64,000 bases of DNA from Saccharomycodes ludwigii (GCF_020623625.1 NC_060201.1:2284664-2348663); one strand, 5' to 3'. Positions 1 through 15,405 are shown, numbered from the stretch's first letter. Translations and numbers: made by a program. The notes: generated by a model from the sequence alone, not told the origin.

Positions 1-2
1 AT

Positions 3-1856
3 GAGCCACTTTTCAGTTTAATTGGACACTCAAAAAATGTATGTGCTCTTTCTTCTTATAGTTCTGATGACGGAGATGATTACATAATTAGTGGTAGTTG
101 GGATCAAACTGCGATTGTTTGGCAAAATGGAGAACCTTTGTACAGATTGGTTGGCCACGAGGCCTCTGTTTGGGATGCTAAATTTATCAACAAACATAAA
201 TTTATAACTTGTTCTGCTGACAAAACAGTCAAGATTTGGGAAAATGATAAATGTGTATCGACTTTTACACACTTGCACACTGATGTAATTAGGTCAATTG
301 ATGTACTTGGCGACCATTTTATAACAAGTTCCAATGATGGTACCATTAAATACTGCGATTTTGATGGGAAGATTTTGAAGGAATTTTTGGGTCATGAAAG
401 CTTTGTATATCAAGCAATTTTTGCTCAGGATAAAAAAATAATCAGTTGTGGGGAAGATAGGTCCATTCGTATATGGGATTTGGAAACAGGTAACATACTA
501 CAGGTCATTACGGTACCCTCGATTTCTGTTTGGTCCGTTGTCCAGTTAAACAATGGCGACATTGTAGCCGGAAGCAGTGATCACCTAATAAGAGTTTTTA
601 CCCAAGAAAAATCAAGGTTTGCTTCAGATTTAGAACTTGAAAAATTTAGATCATCCGTTGAAAACTCAGCAATAAATTCAAAGACATTAGGCATAGATGA
701 AACAAAATTGTCACCGTACGAAGTTTTACAATTTCCCGGAAAAAAAGAGGGGCAAGTAGTTGCAGTTAAAACACCCACCGGTGCAATTGAGGCACACCAA
801 TATTCAAGTGGAGTTTGGGGTAAGATTGGAGATGTTGTTGGGTCATCTGGAAACGAGTCAAAAGTTGAGTTTGAAGGTCAAACATATGATTATGTTTTTG
901 ATGTTGACGTTGAAGAGGGTAAACCGCCATTAAAGTTACCATGTAATGCGAATGATAATCCCTATGATGTTGCAGAACAATTTTTAGCAAAATATGATTT
1001 GCCAGCTTCTTTTAAAGATCAAGTTGTTAGATTTATCATTAAAAACACTGGTGGTGTAGATTTAAGCACCAAAGAAAATAAGGTAAAAGTGAGTAATATT
1101 TTGCCATCGAAGGAAAATTTTCTTTCCTTGGACAATTTTAATGTTGATAAACTGTATAGTGGTATTTGCAAATTAAATTCTAACGAGGAAAATAATTTTG
1201 AGGAACCAACTTTAAATGAATTGAGGATTGCATTGGAAAATCCCGCTACGAATGTTGACTTTTTATGGACTAACGCTGCCATTATTAGGGCTAATTGGAA
1301 GCAGAAGGTTCCTGCATATGATATCCTGAGGATAATTGTACCTTATTTGCCCAGTCCTGATAATTTAACTGAATTCATCACTGAAGGTCTAACTAGTGAA
1401 AGTTTGGTAGTAAAAATGTTAACAGTAAGATCTTTAGTGAATATATTTCAAAATAGTGACTGGGGATTAGAGTTAATGTCTTCACCAAGTATTTACGAAT
1501 CTATTTTTTCTGTTATTGATTCTGAATACAGTGAAAATTTTAGACAAAAACCACAAATGGCTATAGCTATTTCTAGTTTAGTTTACAATTATACTGTTTT
1601 GATTTTAAGGGAGAACAAGTACGAATTAATTCCTACCATTGCTGACGTTTTAAATAATAAATATGGTAGTAGTCATTTAGTTTTAGATTCTGAGGAGGCG
1701 TCTTATAGATTATTGATTGCATTTGGTAACTTAGCCACGATAGAGCATTCTTTGCTACAATACTATTCCAGTATTAGTTGGATTAAAGACGTTAAAGCAA
1801 GATATGGTACCGAAAAGCGATTTTCATATGTATTTGATGATTTAAGTTCTATGTAA
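3..1856 (+). CDS. DOA1: Doa1/Ufd3, ubiquitin-binding Cdc48 adaptor (5' end cut by window)
   Basis: The frame is open from the first complete codon at position 3, so the start lies outside the window; 617 residues are present against about 715 in S. cerevisiae Doa1, so roughly 100 N-terminal residues are missing. Visible order: WD40 blades (for example GSWDQTAIVW, CSADKTVKIW, CGEDRSIRIWD), then a PFU ubiquitin-binding domain (around GAIEAHQYSSGVWGKIGD), then the C-terminal PUL domain with its helical armadillo-like fold. In yeast Doa1 binds ubiquitin through the propeller and PFU and Cdc48 through PUL, and is needed to keep ubiquitin levels up and for sorting of ubiquitinated cargo. YRA2 follows 304 bases downstream on the same strand, the same neighbour order and direction as in S. 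cerevisiae, which supports orthology. No frame defects seen. Confidence 0.95.
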   Translation, partial: EPLFSLIGHSKNVCALSSYSSDDGDDYIISGSWDQTAIVWQNGEPLYRLVGHEASVWDAKFINKHKFITCSADKTVKIWENDKCVSTFTHLHTDVIRSIDVLGDHFITSSNDGTIKYCDFDGKILKEFLGHESFVYQAIFAQDKKIISCGEDRSIRIWDLETGNILQVITVPSISVWSVVQLNNGDIVAGSSDHLIRVFTQEKSRFASDLELEKFRSSVENSAINSKTLGIDETKLSPYEVLQFPGKKEGQVVAVKTPTGAIEAHQYSSGVWGKIGDVVGSSGNESKVEFEGQTYDYVFDVDVEEGKPPLKLPCNANDNPYDVAEQFLAKYDLPASFKDQVVRFIIKNTGGVDLSTKENKVKVSNILPSKENFLSLDNFNVDKLYSGICKLNSNEENNFEEPTLNELRIALENPATNVDFLWTNAAIIRANWKQKVPAYDILRIIVPYLPSPDNLTEFITEGLTSESLVVKMLTVRSLVNIFQNSDWGLELMSSPSIYESIFSVIDSEYSENFRQKPQMAIAISSLVYNYTVLILRENKYELIPTIADVLNNKYGSSHLVLDSEEASYRLLIAFGNLATIEHSLLQYYSSISWIKDVKARYGTEKRFSYVFDDLSSM

Positions 1857-2160
1857 TATAAGTTTATTTGCGTATTTGTTTATGGGTATTAAACTTTTGT
1901 ATTTTACAAGTATATATGTATGTATTTACGTTTTGTACTTTGTTTAAAGTTTCTATTTTTTTTTTTTTTTTTTTTTTTTGTTTGCGAAAGGGAAAAAAAT
2001 AATATACATAAAAATTAAAAAAAACTTCCCAATTTGTAACTTTCACTCTTCTTTATTCCTTTATTCATTACTTTTTAACAAAAGAAAAAAAAAAAAAAAA
2101 AAAAAATGAAAACCAATAATTTTAACAATATCAACAACAAGAACTAAAAATAACACCAAC
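1857..2160. other. DOA1-YRA2 intergenic region
   Basis: This holds the 3' end of DOA1 and the promoter of YRA2. It contains long A/T homopolymers (a T tract near 1959-1979 and an A tract near 2087-2106) but no further gene. The T tract could act in DOA1 3'-end formation and the A tract just upstream of the YRA2 start is typical of a nucleosome-poor yeast promoter; both roles are inferred. Confidence 0.6.
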
Positions 2161-3118
2161 ATGTCGGTTGAAGAATCTTTAGACCAGATTATCAATAGTA
2201 CCAATCAAGAGCAACAAGAAAAAGAATATACTCAGGTATGTAATAACCAGTAACTGCGTTTTTTCTTTAACATCATATTCCTAATGCAAATATTTCCCTT
2301 CAATTTCAACTTACATATCGATAATAAGATTAATATACAGTAAAATGTTACTAACAGACTTATACACAAATATTTATTATTTTTCGATACCTTTTTTTCT
2401 TTTTTTTTTTTTTTTTTTTTTTTTTCTTTTTTTAAGTTAAAATTCAAATGAAAAATTTTTAAAATGAAAAGACAAACAGAAAACAAAAAAAAAAAAAAGA
2501 TCAATAATAATAGATTATAATGTTATATCCAACATAAAGGAACCTGCACGCAAAGTTACGTATTATCGTCGCCGTGATTTGAGAGAGGGGCTAGGAAAGA
2601 GATTGGGCTTACCTGATATGCACAGAGATGCGAGAGACTACGATCCTAATACATATAGATTAAGGGTAGGGGATAATAATGAAACTAAAGCAGCTAAAAA
2701 GAAGCTACGTATTAAAAATATTCCATTATCTACATCTGATTTTTTAATTGAAGATTTAATAAAAGATATTGTGCCGGAGACGAAGTATCAAGCTTCATTT
2801 TTTGATCATAAGGATGAAAGAACTGCGATAATCACCTTTGATGATGAAAGTGTCATGCAAGAATTAGTAGATCGATTAAATGGTAAAGAATTGGAGGGTA
2901 AGGCTATTATTGTCGAAATATTTGAAAAAGAAGCAAGAAGAACGGTTTCTAATCGTTTTTCCTCGTCTAGAGGTAGAATAAATAAAAGTTTTGGTCCAAG
3001 AGGACCTAGGGGAAGAGGCAATCGCAATTCACGTGGTCGTGGTTATAACACTAGTATCAACTCTAGGGCTAATCAGAACCAGTTAGATAGGGAATTGGAT
3101 GAATATATGAATAGTTAA
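2161..3118 (+). CDS. YRA2: Yra2-like mRNA-export RNA-binding protein, two exons
   Basis: Exon 1 (2161-2235, 25 codons, beginning MSVEESLDQIINS) resembles the N-terminal UAP56/Sub2-binding motif of Yra proteins. Exon 2 (2480-3118) holds KVTYYRRRDLREGLGKRLGL, very close to a stretch of S. cerevisiae Yra2, followed by an RRM-like fold (KKLRIKNIPLS, then ERTAIITFDDE), an Arg/Gly-rich segment (SRGRGYN) and a second terminal motif (LDRELDEYMNS). Yra2 is a nuclear REF-family RNA-binding protein that works with Yra1 and Sub2 in mRNA export. The exon join was deduced: of the acceptor AGs after the branch site, only CAG at 2477-2479 keeps the frame from exon 1. This places a lysine-rich run, coded by poly-A, at the start of exon 2, so an error in the A-tract length would change the join. 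The gene identity is firm, the exact exon 2 start less so. Confidence 0.85.
2236..2479 (+). other. Spliceosomal intron in YRA2
   Basis: The donor is GTATGT at 2236-2241, directly after codon 25 (CAG). A perfect yeast branch site, TACTAAC, lies at 2349-2355, and the acceptor is CAG at 2477-2479, giving 244 nt. The branch-to-acceptor distance of about 124 nt is long and includes T- and A-rich tracts. Other AGs (2436, 2471, 2499, 2513) lead to early stops in the frame set by exon 1. Confidence 0.75.
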
Positions 3119-3802
3119 ATTGTACACCACATGAGGTTTTATGAATAAATAAGTATTTCGTATATATATGTATGTGTGTATAGAGATTATATTAAATATT
3201 TAAACGTTTTATTTTTATTTTGACCGAACGCCCTCAAGAAACAACGTGGTTAACAAGCTGTGGTTTTGAAAGTGGCATATCATGCAGCATCTTTAATAAA
3301 ATTTTATACCTAGGAATAAAATTATAACAGAAACTATTGAAAATCTATTATGAGCAAAAAAAAAAAAAAAAAAAATTACAATGCTTTAATGTTACCCTTA
3401 GAACTTCTACTAAAGTTCATCCAAAAATACATGACACAATAATTGGACCTACTAAAATTCTAATATACATATAAATATAAAATACTTGATCTTTACCAAA
3501 TCCATGCACATATCGACAAATTTCATTATAATTTACCATATTTACATAAAATAAAGGGGAAAAAAAATTTTCGAAGGAATAGTGGATATATAATGAATAA
3601 AAACAAATAACTAAATAAGAAAAAAAATTTACTTACAGATCAGAATATGAATTAATGTAGTACTAACACAAAAAGGGAGAAACAATTTTTTTTTTCTCTC
3701 AAATATACTGGAAAAACAAAAAACAAAATATAACATAATGCAAGTCTATTTCTCATTTTCTTCCCCCCTCCCTTGTCTTTCACTTTATTTTCTTTACTCT
3801 AT
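3119..3802. other. Convergent intergenic region, YRA2 / MIR1
   Basis: These are the 3' ends of two genes facing each other. The segment is AT-rich with several homopolymers (A tract near 3356-3375) and TATATATGTATGTGTGTA-like polyadenylation-type sequence around 3163-3180. No coding or RNA gene is visible. Confidence 0.6.
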
Positions 3803-4729
3803 TTAATGACCCTTACCAGCAATTTCTACAGATGGTGCACAGCCGATGGCAGATTTAATAGACCCGTAGAGACCAAATTGTAAGGAGGTCAAGGTACCAA
3901 CCATAACCAAACGAGCTGGCAAACCGGTAAAAGAGCCAAAGAAACCCAATTGCTTGGCCAAATGAACTAACAAACCCATGGTAGATTGACCTGGAGCTTT
4001 CTTAGTTTTGTTAACCTTGGATAATAATGTATCAGCAGGTTGAGAAACAACAGCAGCAGCAAAACCAGCAGTCAAACCAGAAGCCAAAGTCATTAAAGTA
4101 TTAGTGACTTTAGACAAGTTTTCTTTTGGACCGGTAAAACCATAGTAAAATTCAGAAGCACGTTCAAAGACTAAAAACTTGGCAATGTTATATGGAATCT
4201 GCTTAAACAAGATAGGAGTGAAACCGGAATAGAAAGAGCCGACACCCTCTTCTTTCAATATTCTACTGAAACCGCCAACTAAACCATTAGCAAAAGTTGG
4301 TTGAGAAACTAATCTAATTCTGGTAGCTTCCAATGGACACAAAGCAATATCAGCAATAAATTCAGCCATGGCAGCAGAACCAATGTAAATTGAGTTCTTA
4401 TAGTTACAAGAGGTTTCATAACCTAAATGGTCAATGAATAATTTTTTAAAGATTTCGTAACCACCAAATTTACAAGCACCTTGGATAGAGTAACCTAAAA
4501 CAGTTGGACCAAAACCAGTTAACAAAGCACCAGCGCCCTCTTCAGCAACAATCTTCTTAACAGTGGCAACCATACCTTTGTTATAAACAGTTGGTTCCAA
4601 TTGGATTCTAGTTTTGACAACATCAACTGGAGTCAAAGCACCATGGGTGGAGCCTGTAGCGAAAACACCGGCCAAACAAAACTTGGCATAATCAGTGAAT
4701 GTATATTCAGGAACTTTGTAATCGGACAT
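3803..4729 (-). CDS. MIR1: Mitochondrial phosphate carrier
   Basis: The product has 308 residues, the usual size (S. cerevisiae Mir1 is 311). It has three mitochondrial-carrier repeats with signature motifs PVDVVK, PLEATR and PADTLL, and long stretches matching Mir1 ([76 protein letters not shown]). Mir1 imports inorganic phosphate with a proton across the inner mitochondrial membrane and so feeds ATP synthase. The start is the only good ATG before the first repeat. A TATA-like TATATAA lies on the minus strand near 4780-4787, about 50 bases upstream. The gene diverges from the first OYE gene across 2.1 kb. Confidence 0.97.
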   Translation of the reverse strand: MSDYKVPEYTFTDYAKFCLAGVFATGSTHGALTPVDVVKTRIQLEPTVYNKGMVATVKKIVAEEGAGALLTGFGPTVLGYSIQGACKFGGYEIFKKLFIDHLGYETSCNYKNSIYIGSAAMAEFIADIALCPLEATRIRLVSQPTFANGLVGGFSRILKEEGVGSFYSGFTPILFKQIPYNIAKFLVFERASEFYYGFTGPKENLSKVTNTLMTLASGLTAGFAAAVVSQPADTLLSKVNKTKKAPGQSTMGLLVHLAKQLGFFGSFTGLPARLVMVGTLTSLQFGLYGSIKSAIGCAPSVEIAGKGH

Positions 4730-5569
4730 TTTTTATTTTTATTTTTGTTGTTTTGAGGGTTAAACTAGGAATTAGCTGGGTTATATATCTTGAAACAAGC
4801 GGAGTAGAGTTTGTTTTGTTTTTTTTTTTTTTTTTTTTTTTATTATAACGATTACTTGTTTTAGAAGAAAAGGAAACTGTAACTATAAATTAATAAATCA
4901 AGAAGTGATAGAGTATAGAGAAATTAAATAACTGAGTAGCTCTCGCATGCATCTTCCAAGGAAGAAGAAAAGAAGAAATAATCAGAAATCAATTTGGGAA
5001 AAGAGTTACAAAATACTTTTATATATATGAAAGGAAAAAAAAAAAAAAAAAAAAGAAAAACTTTTTTTATAAAAAAAAAAAAAAAAAAAAGAAAAAAAGA
5101 AAAAAAGTACACAAATATTTTTGCTGCGGCAGTTTCTAGGAGATATGGGACCAAAATAGTAAATAATATAGATCTCTTAAATTACGTGTGTTGTAAGCAA
5201 TAGCAAGAAAGTTGATTAGCCTTTTACAGTTGAACAGCTGGTTGAAGTTTTTACTAGCAATTTAGAAGCGATATGTCAAAATATCGGTTATATTTATGTA
5301 TTATGTCGATATATCCCTCTTTTAAAAATAAAATCAAAATAACTTTAATAATAATGAAAAAGAGAAACGAAAAAGTTACATTTTTGCCCTCTTTTTTTTC
5401 TTTTATTACTATCTGGGTGTTTTTCATATACAAAAAAACCTGGGTTTTTTTTGTAATTTATTTATTTTCTTTTTTTTTCTGTGAATTTTTTGCAATTTAT
5501 TTTTCTTTTTCAAATCAATTTGATTGGCTGAAATATTTCACTATGAGCGGCACACATAATAACCCCAAC

Positions 5570-5607
<38 letters not shown>

Positions 5608-6136
5608 TGGGAGGTGGAGAGCAAGATGTGCTTTTATTGTATGCCGCAGCAAAATACCGAGAAATGGAAAAAGAGTCGCTTTTCGGTGGGTATCCGGGTT
5701 ACATTAGTATTTAATGCACTGCATAATTCCGATTAAAAAGTAATATTACTTACCCTCCCCCTCCAACTAATATATATATATATATGGATTTTGGTGATAG
5801 TTAAACAATTCTGTCTGTGAATTATGCTATTATTTTTAACATAAGGAATAGTTTCATAATTACCAACTAGCTAAACAAGCTACCCTACGATGAACGAAAT
5901 ATTAGTAGAATTGTTAATGCAATCGAGGATGAATCTAATAACTTAGAACTTGAATGGGATAGGAAAAAAAAACAGACAAATATAGTTTCAAAGATTTTTT
6001 GTACCCCTTAAGTGTTTATAAACAAAGATGCATTTTTTATTTTATTTTATTTTATTTTATTTTATTTTATAAACAATAGCCCTCGTCTTCATATTTATAA
6101 GAGGAAATTTAGATATAAAGAAAACAAGTAAACGGG

Positions 6137-6143
6137 TTAGTAA
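6137..6143. promoter_or_regulatory. AP-1 (Yap1-type) site TTAGTAA upstream of OYE copy A
   Basis: TTAGTAA is the complement of TTACTAA, the preferred Yap1 element in yeasts. It sits about 670 bases upstream of the OYE copy A start. Old Yellow Enzyme genes are known Yap1 targets in yeast, so a role in oxidative-stress induction is plausible; binding is inferred from the motif only. Confidence 0.4.
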
Positions 6144-6405
6144 CACATATTATATTTGCTAAGAACTTTAACTTTCTTTAAACGTATACGACATGTATGC
6201 AAATTTTTAGTGGATGCCCTGGTGCTTTTTTATACTACATTGTTTTCTATAACAGTAATTTATACGAATGTCCTCTGACGTTATAACGAATAAACATATT
6301 CACAGATCTTAAAAACAGATTTTGGCGAAGAAATAAAAAATTATGCCTTTAAGATGATTATATCCAAATAAATATTGAAGCGACTAAACAGTAATTAGCT
6401 TCTGC

Positions 6406-6412
6406 TTACTAA
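6406..6412. promoter_or_regulatory. AP-1 (Yap1-type) site TTACTAA upstream of OYE copy A
   Basis: TTACTAA sits inside the near-palindrome GCTTACTAAGC, about 400 bases upstream of the ATG. Together with the TTAGTAA at 6137-6143 it makes two AP-1-like elements in the same promoter. Confidence 0.45.
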
Positions 6413-6759
6413 GCAAACGTTTATTTATTTTATTTTTTTTTTTTTTTTGAATATTTTTTTTTGACAAAATATAATCAAGAAATTCAAAACAAAAGAACAG
6501 ATATTTTTTTTTAAAAAAAAAATCTCGTGATATACGTGTACAAGTAAAAACAGATATTTCTCTCTTCTTCTATTTAATTTTACAACTACTTCTATTCTTC
6601 TAGTCTGTACGAAAACAAATTATATATATATATAAATAAGTGGATTGGAAAAAAAAAAAAAAAAAAAAAAAGAAATAAAAACATTTTTTTTAGATATTAT
6701 CTAAAGAGACGGGAAGATAGTGTTAATTGAATAAAGTTCCGATCTCATAAACGAAGTAA

Positions 6760-8007
<1,248 letters not shown>

Positions 8008-9084
8008 GATTAGTACAGTATATATATATATATATATATATATATGTTTATAATATGTTTTAATGACTTTGGTTAGGAAAGATTTTTTTTTTAAACATTT
8101 TTTATTTGTTTCTTATGTTGCCTCTATATCTTGGGTTGTGGGCTAATTTCTTTAATAGCCATTGGAACAGTTCATTTCCCCGGGTATTTAATTAGTGTTG
8201 AAGTGTTATTTCCCTCAATGAGTATTTCTGTGCCAATTACTGTGCTCAGCAATATGAAATATTTACATTCTCTTTGTTTAAAACTTTTATCATATACGTT
8301 TTTTTTCTTGTTCTTCTATATCTTTCTAAATTAATAGACATGCAATACATGTAGATTTTGAATATTGACAAGGTAATGTTTTGTTAAGAAAGGCTGAAAA
8401 GTAATCCCTTATATATACTTTTATATATACTTTTATATTTTCACAATGATCGAATTTAATCTTTTATTATTATCGATGCACTCCAGTATCTTATACTTAA
8501 AGATTTTTTCCAAACAATAATATTATCGAATGAAATTAAATGCATATGGAAGGATGAATTTAACCATTTACATCATTTATATTAAAGTGCATCCACCTCC
8601 CTTTAGTCCTACTCGCTTTTATTTCCTGAAGTAATATTATACTGTTCATATTTTCAGAGTTTATAGTTAATACGTGATTGCATGTGATTTAGGTCAGGGC
8701 ATATTCCCGTCGTACAAAATACAAATTTGCTACAAGACCATTTTATATATATATATATATATATATGATCAACGACCGCACAATACAAAACTAGAAAGTA
8801 TACTCTTATGACAATAAGTGAAGAGCCCTAATACAAAAGTTCCGGTAGAAAAAAAAAATAACAGTCCGAGTGTCAGTGATAATCCGGGTAACTAACTGTT
8901 TCAACAAGTTGCGCCGCATTTACATGTGATCTACACTATATACGACAAACGCATGTCTTAACGACAACTTGAACATATAAGATCGTGTATTTTTTTTTTT
9001 TTTTTTTTTTTTCTATACATTTTTTTTTTTAAATATGGTAGAAAATAAACATAGTAAAAAAATAAAAATAAAATAATAATCCAC
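8008..9084. other. Convergent intergenic region OYE copy A / TENA gene
   Basis: It begins with a (TA)n run shared with OYE copy B, then 1 kb of AT-rich sequence with no gene. A Reb1-type motif (CCGGGTAAC, complement of GTTACCCGG) is seen near 8885-8893, and a second (TA)n run near 8744-8765. The purpose of a Reb1-like site between convergent genes is not known; it could be a transcription roadblock (inference). Confidence 0.45.
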
Positions 9085-9753
9085 TCAGAATTTAAAAGTA
9101 TAACAGGATTCGAAAAACTTATATTCCAAATCAATGGTTTGTTCGAATATTTTTTCGATATCAGCAAAGTTTTTTGAAACATTTATTTTATCAACTTGAG
9201 CCTGTAAAAAATATGTCCATTCTTCAAAGTGCTCACCACTGTGCAAATTAATCCATTCTTTGTATTTCCAATGCAAATCAGAAGGAATCAACTTTTGCTC
9301 TTCAGCAATTTGAGCCCACCTTAAATAGCAAAATTCAGAACACCATAAGAATGTAATTAGTTGTTCATAGGTAATGGAATGGTCAGTAGTCAAATTCTTT
9401 AGAAAATCCAAATATACACCAACCTCAGGCAAAACCTCAGGTATTTTAGTGTTCTTAGTATCAATAGATGATTCTAATAACTTCAAAACTTGCTCAAAAT
9501 AACCGTGTTCAGCATTAGCCAAAAAACCTACTTGCTTGGCTAATCTCATCATGACATCATTTTCAGGTGCCAACATTGTAGTTTTCAAAATTGTTCTTAA
9601 CCCCACATGGAAAAATTTCAAATCCTGTTCTAAATAAATGTATAAGGTTTTATCTGGTAAAGTACCATTACACAATTCCTTGGTTAGCGGGTGGTTGATT
9701 GTTTTGTCAAATTTTTCTTGATACTTTTTAATCAATTTATCAGTAACAGACAT
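9085..9753 (-). CDS. TENA/THI-4 family protein (Pet18-like, thiamin-related)
   Basis: The product has 222 residues, a stand-alone TenA-type helical domain. TenA enzymes hydrolyse or salvage pyrimidine parts of thiamin; in yeasts the family occurs as the C-terminal domain of Thi20-type proteins and as stand-alone Pet18. Visible marks: Asp44 in YLEQDLKFF, in the position of the TenA pyrimidine-binding Asp (the following family Tyr is Phe here); Tyr114; Cys138 in FLWCSEFCY, at the TenA nucleophile Cys; a C-terminal acidic segment with Glu210. The nucleophile is therefore kept, but activity is not proven. The gene lies between the two direct-repeat OYE copies. The ATG at 9753 begins the usual N-terminal helix, with an A/T-rich leader. 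Confidence 0.85.
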   Translation of the reverse strand: MSVTDKLIKKYQEKFDKTINHPLTKELCNGTLPDKTLYIYLEQDLKFFHVGLRTILKTTMLAPENDVMMRLAKQVGFLANAEHGYFEQVLKLLESSIDTKNTKIPEVLPEVGVYLDFLKNLTTDHSITYEQLITFLWCSEFCYLRWAQIAEEQKLIPSDLHWKYKEWINLHSGEHFEEWTYFLQAQVDKINVSKNFADIEKIFEQTIDLEYKFFESCYTFKF

Positions 9754-12957
<3,204 letters not shown>

Positions 12958-13103
12958 GATTAGTACAGTATATATATATATATATATATATATTGATTAT
13001 GCTTGCATGTATTGGCTTGAAGTATAACATGTTTAAAGTTTTATATGTAAGAGGAGGGAAGAGGGGGTTTTTTTTTTGTTATTATCCATAAAACTGTTTA
13101 CAA

Positions 13104-13143
<40 letters not shown>

Positions 13144-13322
13144 TGCAAGATTTTGTTAAAAAACAACTTTTTCCTTTGGATACACCATTATATATATATA
13201 TGTGTGCTAAATAAGTAAACTGAAAAGTAAATATTTACGAACGTATAACAATAATAATCCAATTAGTATTACATTAATGAATAATGTTTTTTTTGATATA
13301 TATGCTATTATCTAACTATAAA
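12958..13322. other. Convergent intergenic region OYE copy B / hexokinase-like gene
   Basis: It holds the (TA)n trailer shared with OYE copy A and a T tract of about 35 bases near 13108-13142. No gene is seen. Confidence 0.6.
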
Positions 13323-14858
13323 TCAAAAACATGATATGGAAGCACCGTATATACTACTATTTTCTAGAAATATAAATTCAACTTTTGGTAGATTTAATCT
13401 TTTACAATAAAAATTAAGATATCCTTCAACTTTACCTTTATACCCAGGAAAGTATTTTAGCATAGACCCAACAACAGATATGTACACTGTCTCACGTGCT
13501 GATGTTGCTGATGTTGTTGCCTCTGCTAGTTGCAGCAATGCAATGATATACATAGCTAAGATAAGGGAGGCTCGTTTAATAACCACATCAATAATATCCT
13601 TAACAAGTTCATATTTGTCGGGTTTCAAGCCAGACACTTGGTTGACGTCGATATACAACTTAGCGAAAAATTCGGCATCGCAGCAATATTTTCCCTTTGT
13701 AAATAAAGAAGGTATCACAAATGAGCATTCGGCAAATACTTTAGCAATCGTTAATCTTATAATTTCCGGAATATAACGTCCAGCAGTCAATAGCTCTAAA
13801 GGTTGGAAAACACCATACTGATCAGTAGTCAAATGTGGGGGTAAGTATTGTTCGTAGTTTAAATTCCAAAACGCGCACATTTGCTTATCAATATCAGTAA
13901 CATATTTTTGTAAATTGTAACCGAAAAAAGATGATTCAGCATTAACCAAAACCTTATCGCTAGGACTATTAACCGATAATGGTAGCCTTTTGTGTTGACC
14001 AAAAAGAGAATTGTTAATTGCAAAGCAACTATTCAAACCAGTTCCTAAAACCAAAGCCAATTTAGACTTTACTAAATAGGCACCAGTAACAAAAACAGCA
14101 ATGGAATCATTTACAATGGATCCAACATCAATATCCAATCCTTCCTCTCTGAAATTATTCTCAAAAATATCTTTTAAATCACCACCAAAATATTCCTGAC
14201 AAACTTCAAAGCCTTTACCCAAGTCAGATATTTCCCCTCTGTTAGAAGCATCCTTTTGAACCATGGGGAAACTCCACGTAATACCAACTTTGAATTTTCC
14301 ATTATTATTAGAAAGATCAACTTTGTGTTTAATCTTTAGAGTTTGCAAAAACCCTTTAAACTTTGAAATTATCCATTTTAACCAATCCTTATCGATAACT
14401 TTATTATCGTCAGCAATGCACCAGGACTCTGACAAAATACAATTGATTTGATAATTAAAAGAAAGTTCCACCATGGAAATTCTTAATGTGGAACCCCCAA
14501 TGTCAATAACAAAACAAGTACCATTAACTTCTTGATTAGGGACTACATTGAAAAAAGGTCTCATGGAATTATATGATTTATAAATAGCATCAAACATGTC
14601 TTCCTTAAATTCTAAAACAATTTCATCAAAGTTCTGCTGTAACTCAGCTATATGAAAATATTTATTTAAGTAATAAGTTAGGGCATTCTTGTTGGGTATA
14701 TGATTAAATTCAGTAAGTAATTTCAAAGGTTCATATTCTTTATCCTCTGCTTCAACAATGGAATTGGAGGAAACAACTATCAAGTCCGACTTCGAGTCAT
14801 TTAGGAAATTTCCTTTGTCTTCGATGATGTCGTTAAACAGTACTTCATAAGTTCCCAT
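13323..14858 (-). CDS. Divergent hexokinase-family sugar kinase (GlcNAc-kinase / YLR446W-like)
   Basis: The product has 511 residues, a little longer than yeast hexokinases (about 485-500). It shows the hexokinase landmarks in order: phosphate loop DIGGSTLRIS (residues 119-128, where glucokinases have GGTNLRV), sugar-binding WSFPMVQ (195-201), catalytic Asp251 in VNDSIAVF, ATP loop LGTGLNSCF (271-279) and the adenosine segment VVGSMLKYF near the C-terminus. The family phosphorylates a hexose at the 6-OH with ATP. Divergence of the first loop and overall look bring it nearer to Nag5-type N-acetylglucosamine kinases or S. cerevisiae YLR446W than to Hxk2/Glk1; substrate cannot be settled from the sequence. 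The ATG at 14858 is preceded by A-rich leader. It diverges from the UNC93-like gene over 2.7 kb. Confidence 0.85.
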   Translation of the reverse strand: MGTYEVLFNDIIEDKGNFLNDSKSDLIVVSSNSIVEAEDKEYEPLKLLTEFNHIPNKNALTYYLNKYFHIAELQQNFDEIVLEFKEDMFDAIYKSYNSMRPFFNVVPNQEVNGTCFVIDIGGSTLRISMVELSFNYQINCILSESWCIADDNKVIDKDWLKWIISKFKGFLQTLKIKHKVDLSNNNGKFKVGITWSFPMVQKDASNRGEISDLGKGFEVCQEYFGGDLKDIFENNFREEGLDIDVGSIVNDSIAVFVTGAYLVKSKLALVLGTGLNSCFAINNSLFGQHKRLPLSVNSPSDKVLVNAESSFFGYNLQKYVTDIDKQMCAFWNLNYEQYLPPHLTTDQYGVFQPLELLTAGRYIPEIIRLTIAKVFAECSFVIPSLFTKGKYCCDAEFFAKLYIDVNQVSGLKPDKYELVKDIIDVVIKRASLILAMYIIALLQLAEATTSATSARETVYISVVGSMLKYFPGYKGKVEGYLNFYCKRLNLPKVEFIFLENSSIYGASISCF

Positions 14859-15370
14859 TGATCGTAATGAAAAAAAAAAAATTGTTTTTTTCTTTTTTTT
14901 CTTCTTCTTCTTCTTCTTTTTGTTAATGATTCTGGTGTTTCAGAACAAACTTTAAAAACTTAAATATTTTTGTGTATTTTGTTAAGAAGAGTAAAATTTA
15001 ATAATATCCACACATACACACACACAAACATATACATATATATATATATATATATATATGTATGTTGAAAACCAATATTAATAATAAAAATAACAGTAGA
15101 CAAAAATAATAAGCTTATTCTAATATATGATTATATTGAAATTAATGAACTTATTATTTACTATATAAGGTAGCTATTTAACACCTCTAACATAGTCACC
15201 ATTTTTATTAAAAAAAGATTAACTTGGTGTTATGCAACTTAATATTTTATTGTCATAACTCTATGATACAACATTAACAAGAGCAAATATATTTCAAATA
15301 AAATTAGCGATAGAAGGAACTTTAGATATTAACTAAAAACGGTTGCTATCAAAAATTCATGGCCAGTAAA

Positions 15371-15405
<35 letters not shown>

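Noticed and set aside
5273-5707. 144-codon ORF upstream of OYE copy A
   Set aside because: Mostly Phe and Lys coded by T and A tracts; no domain, and the frame spans promoter-like sequence.
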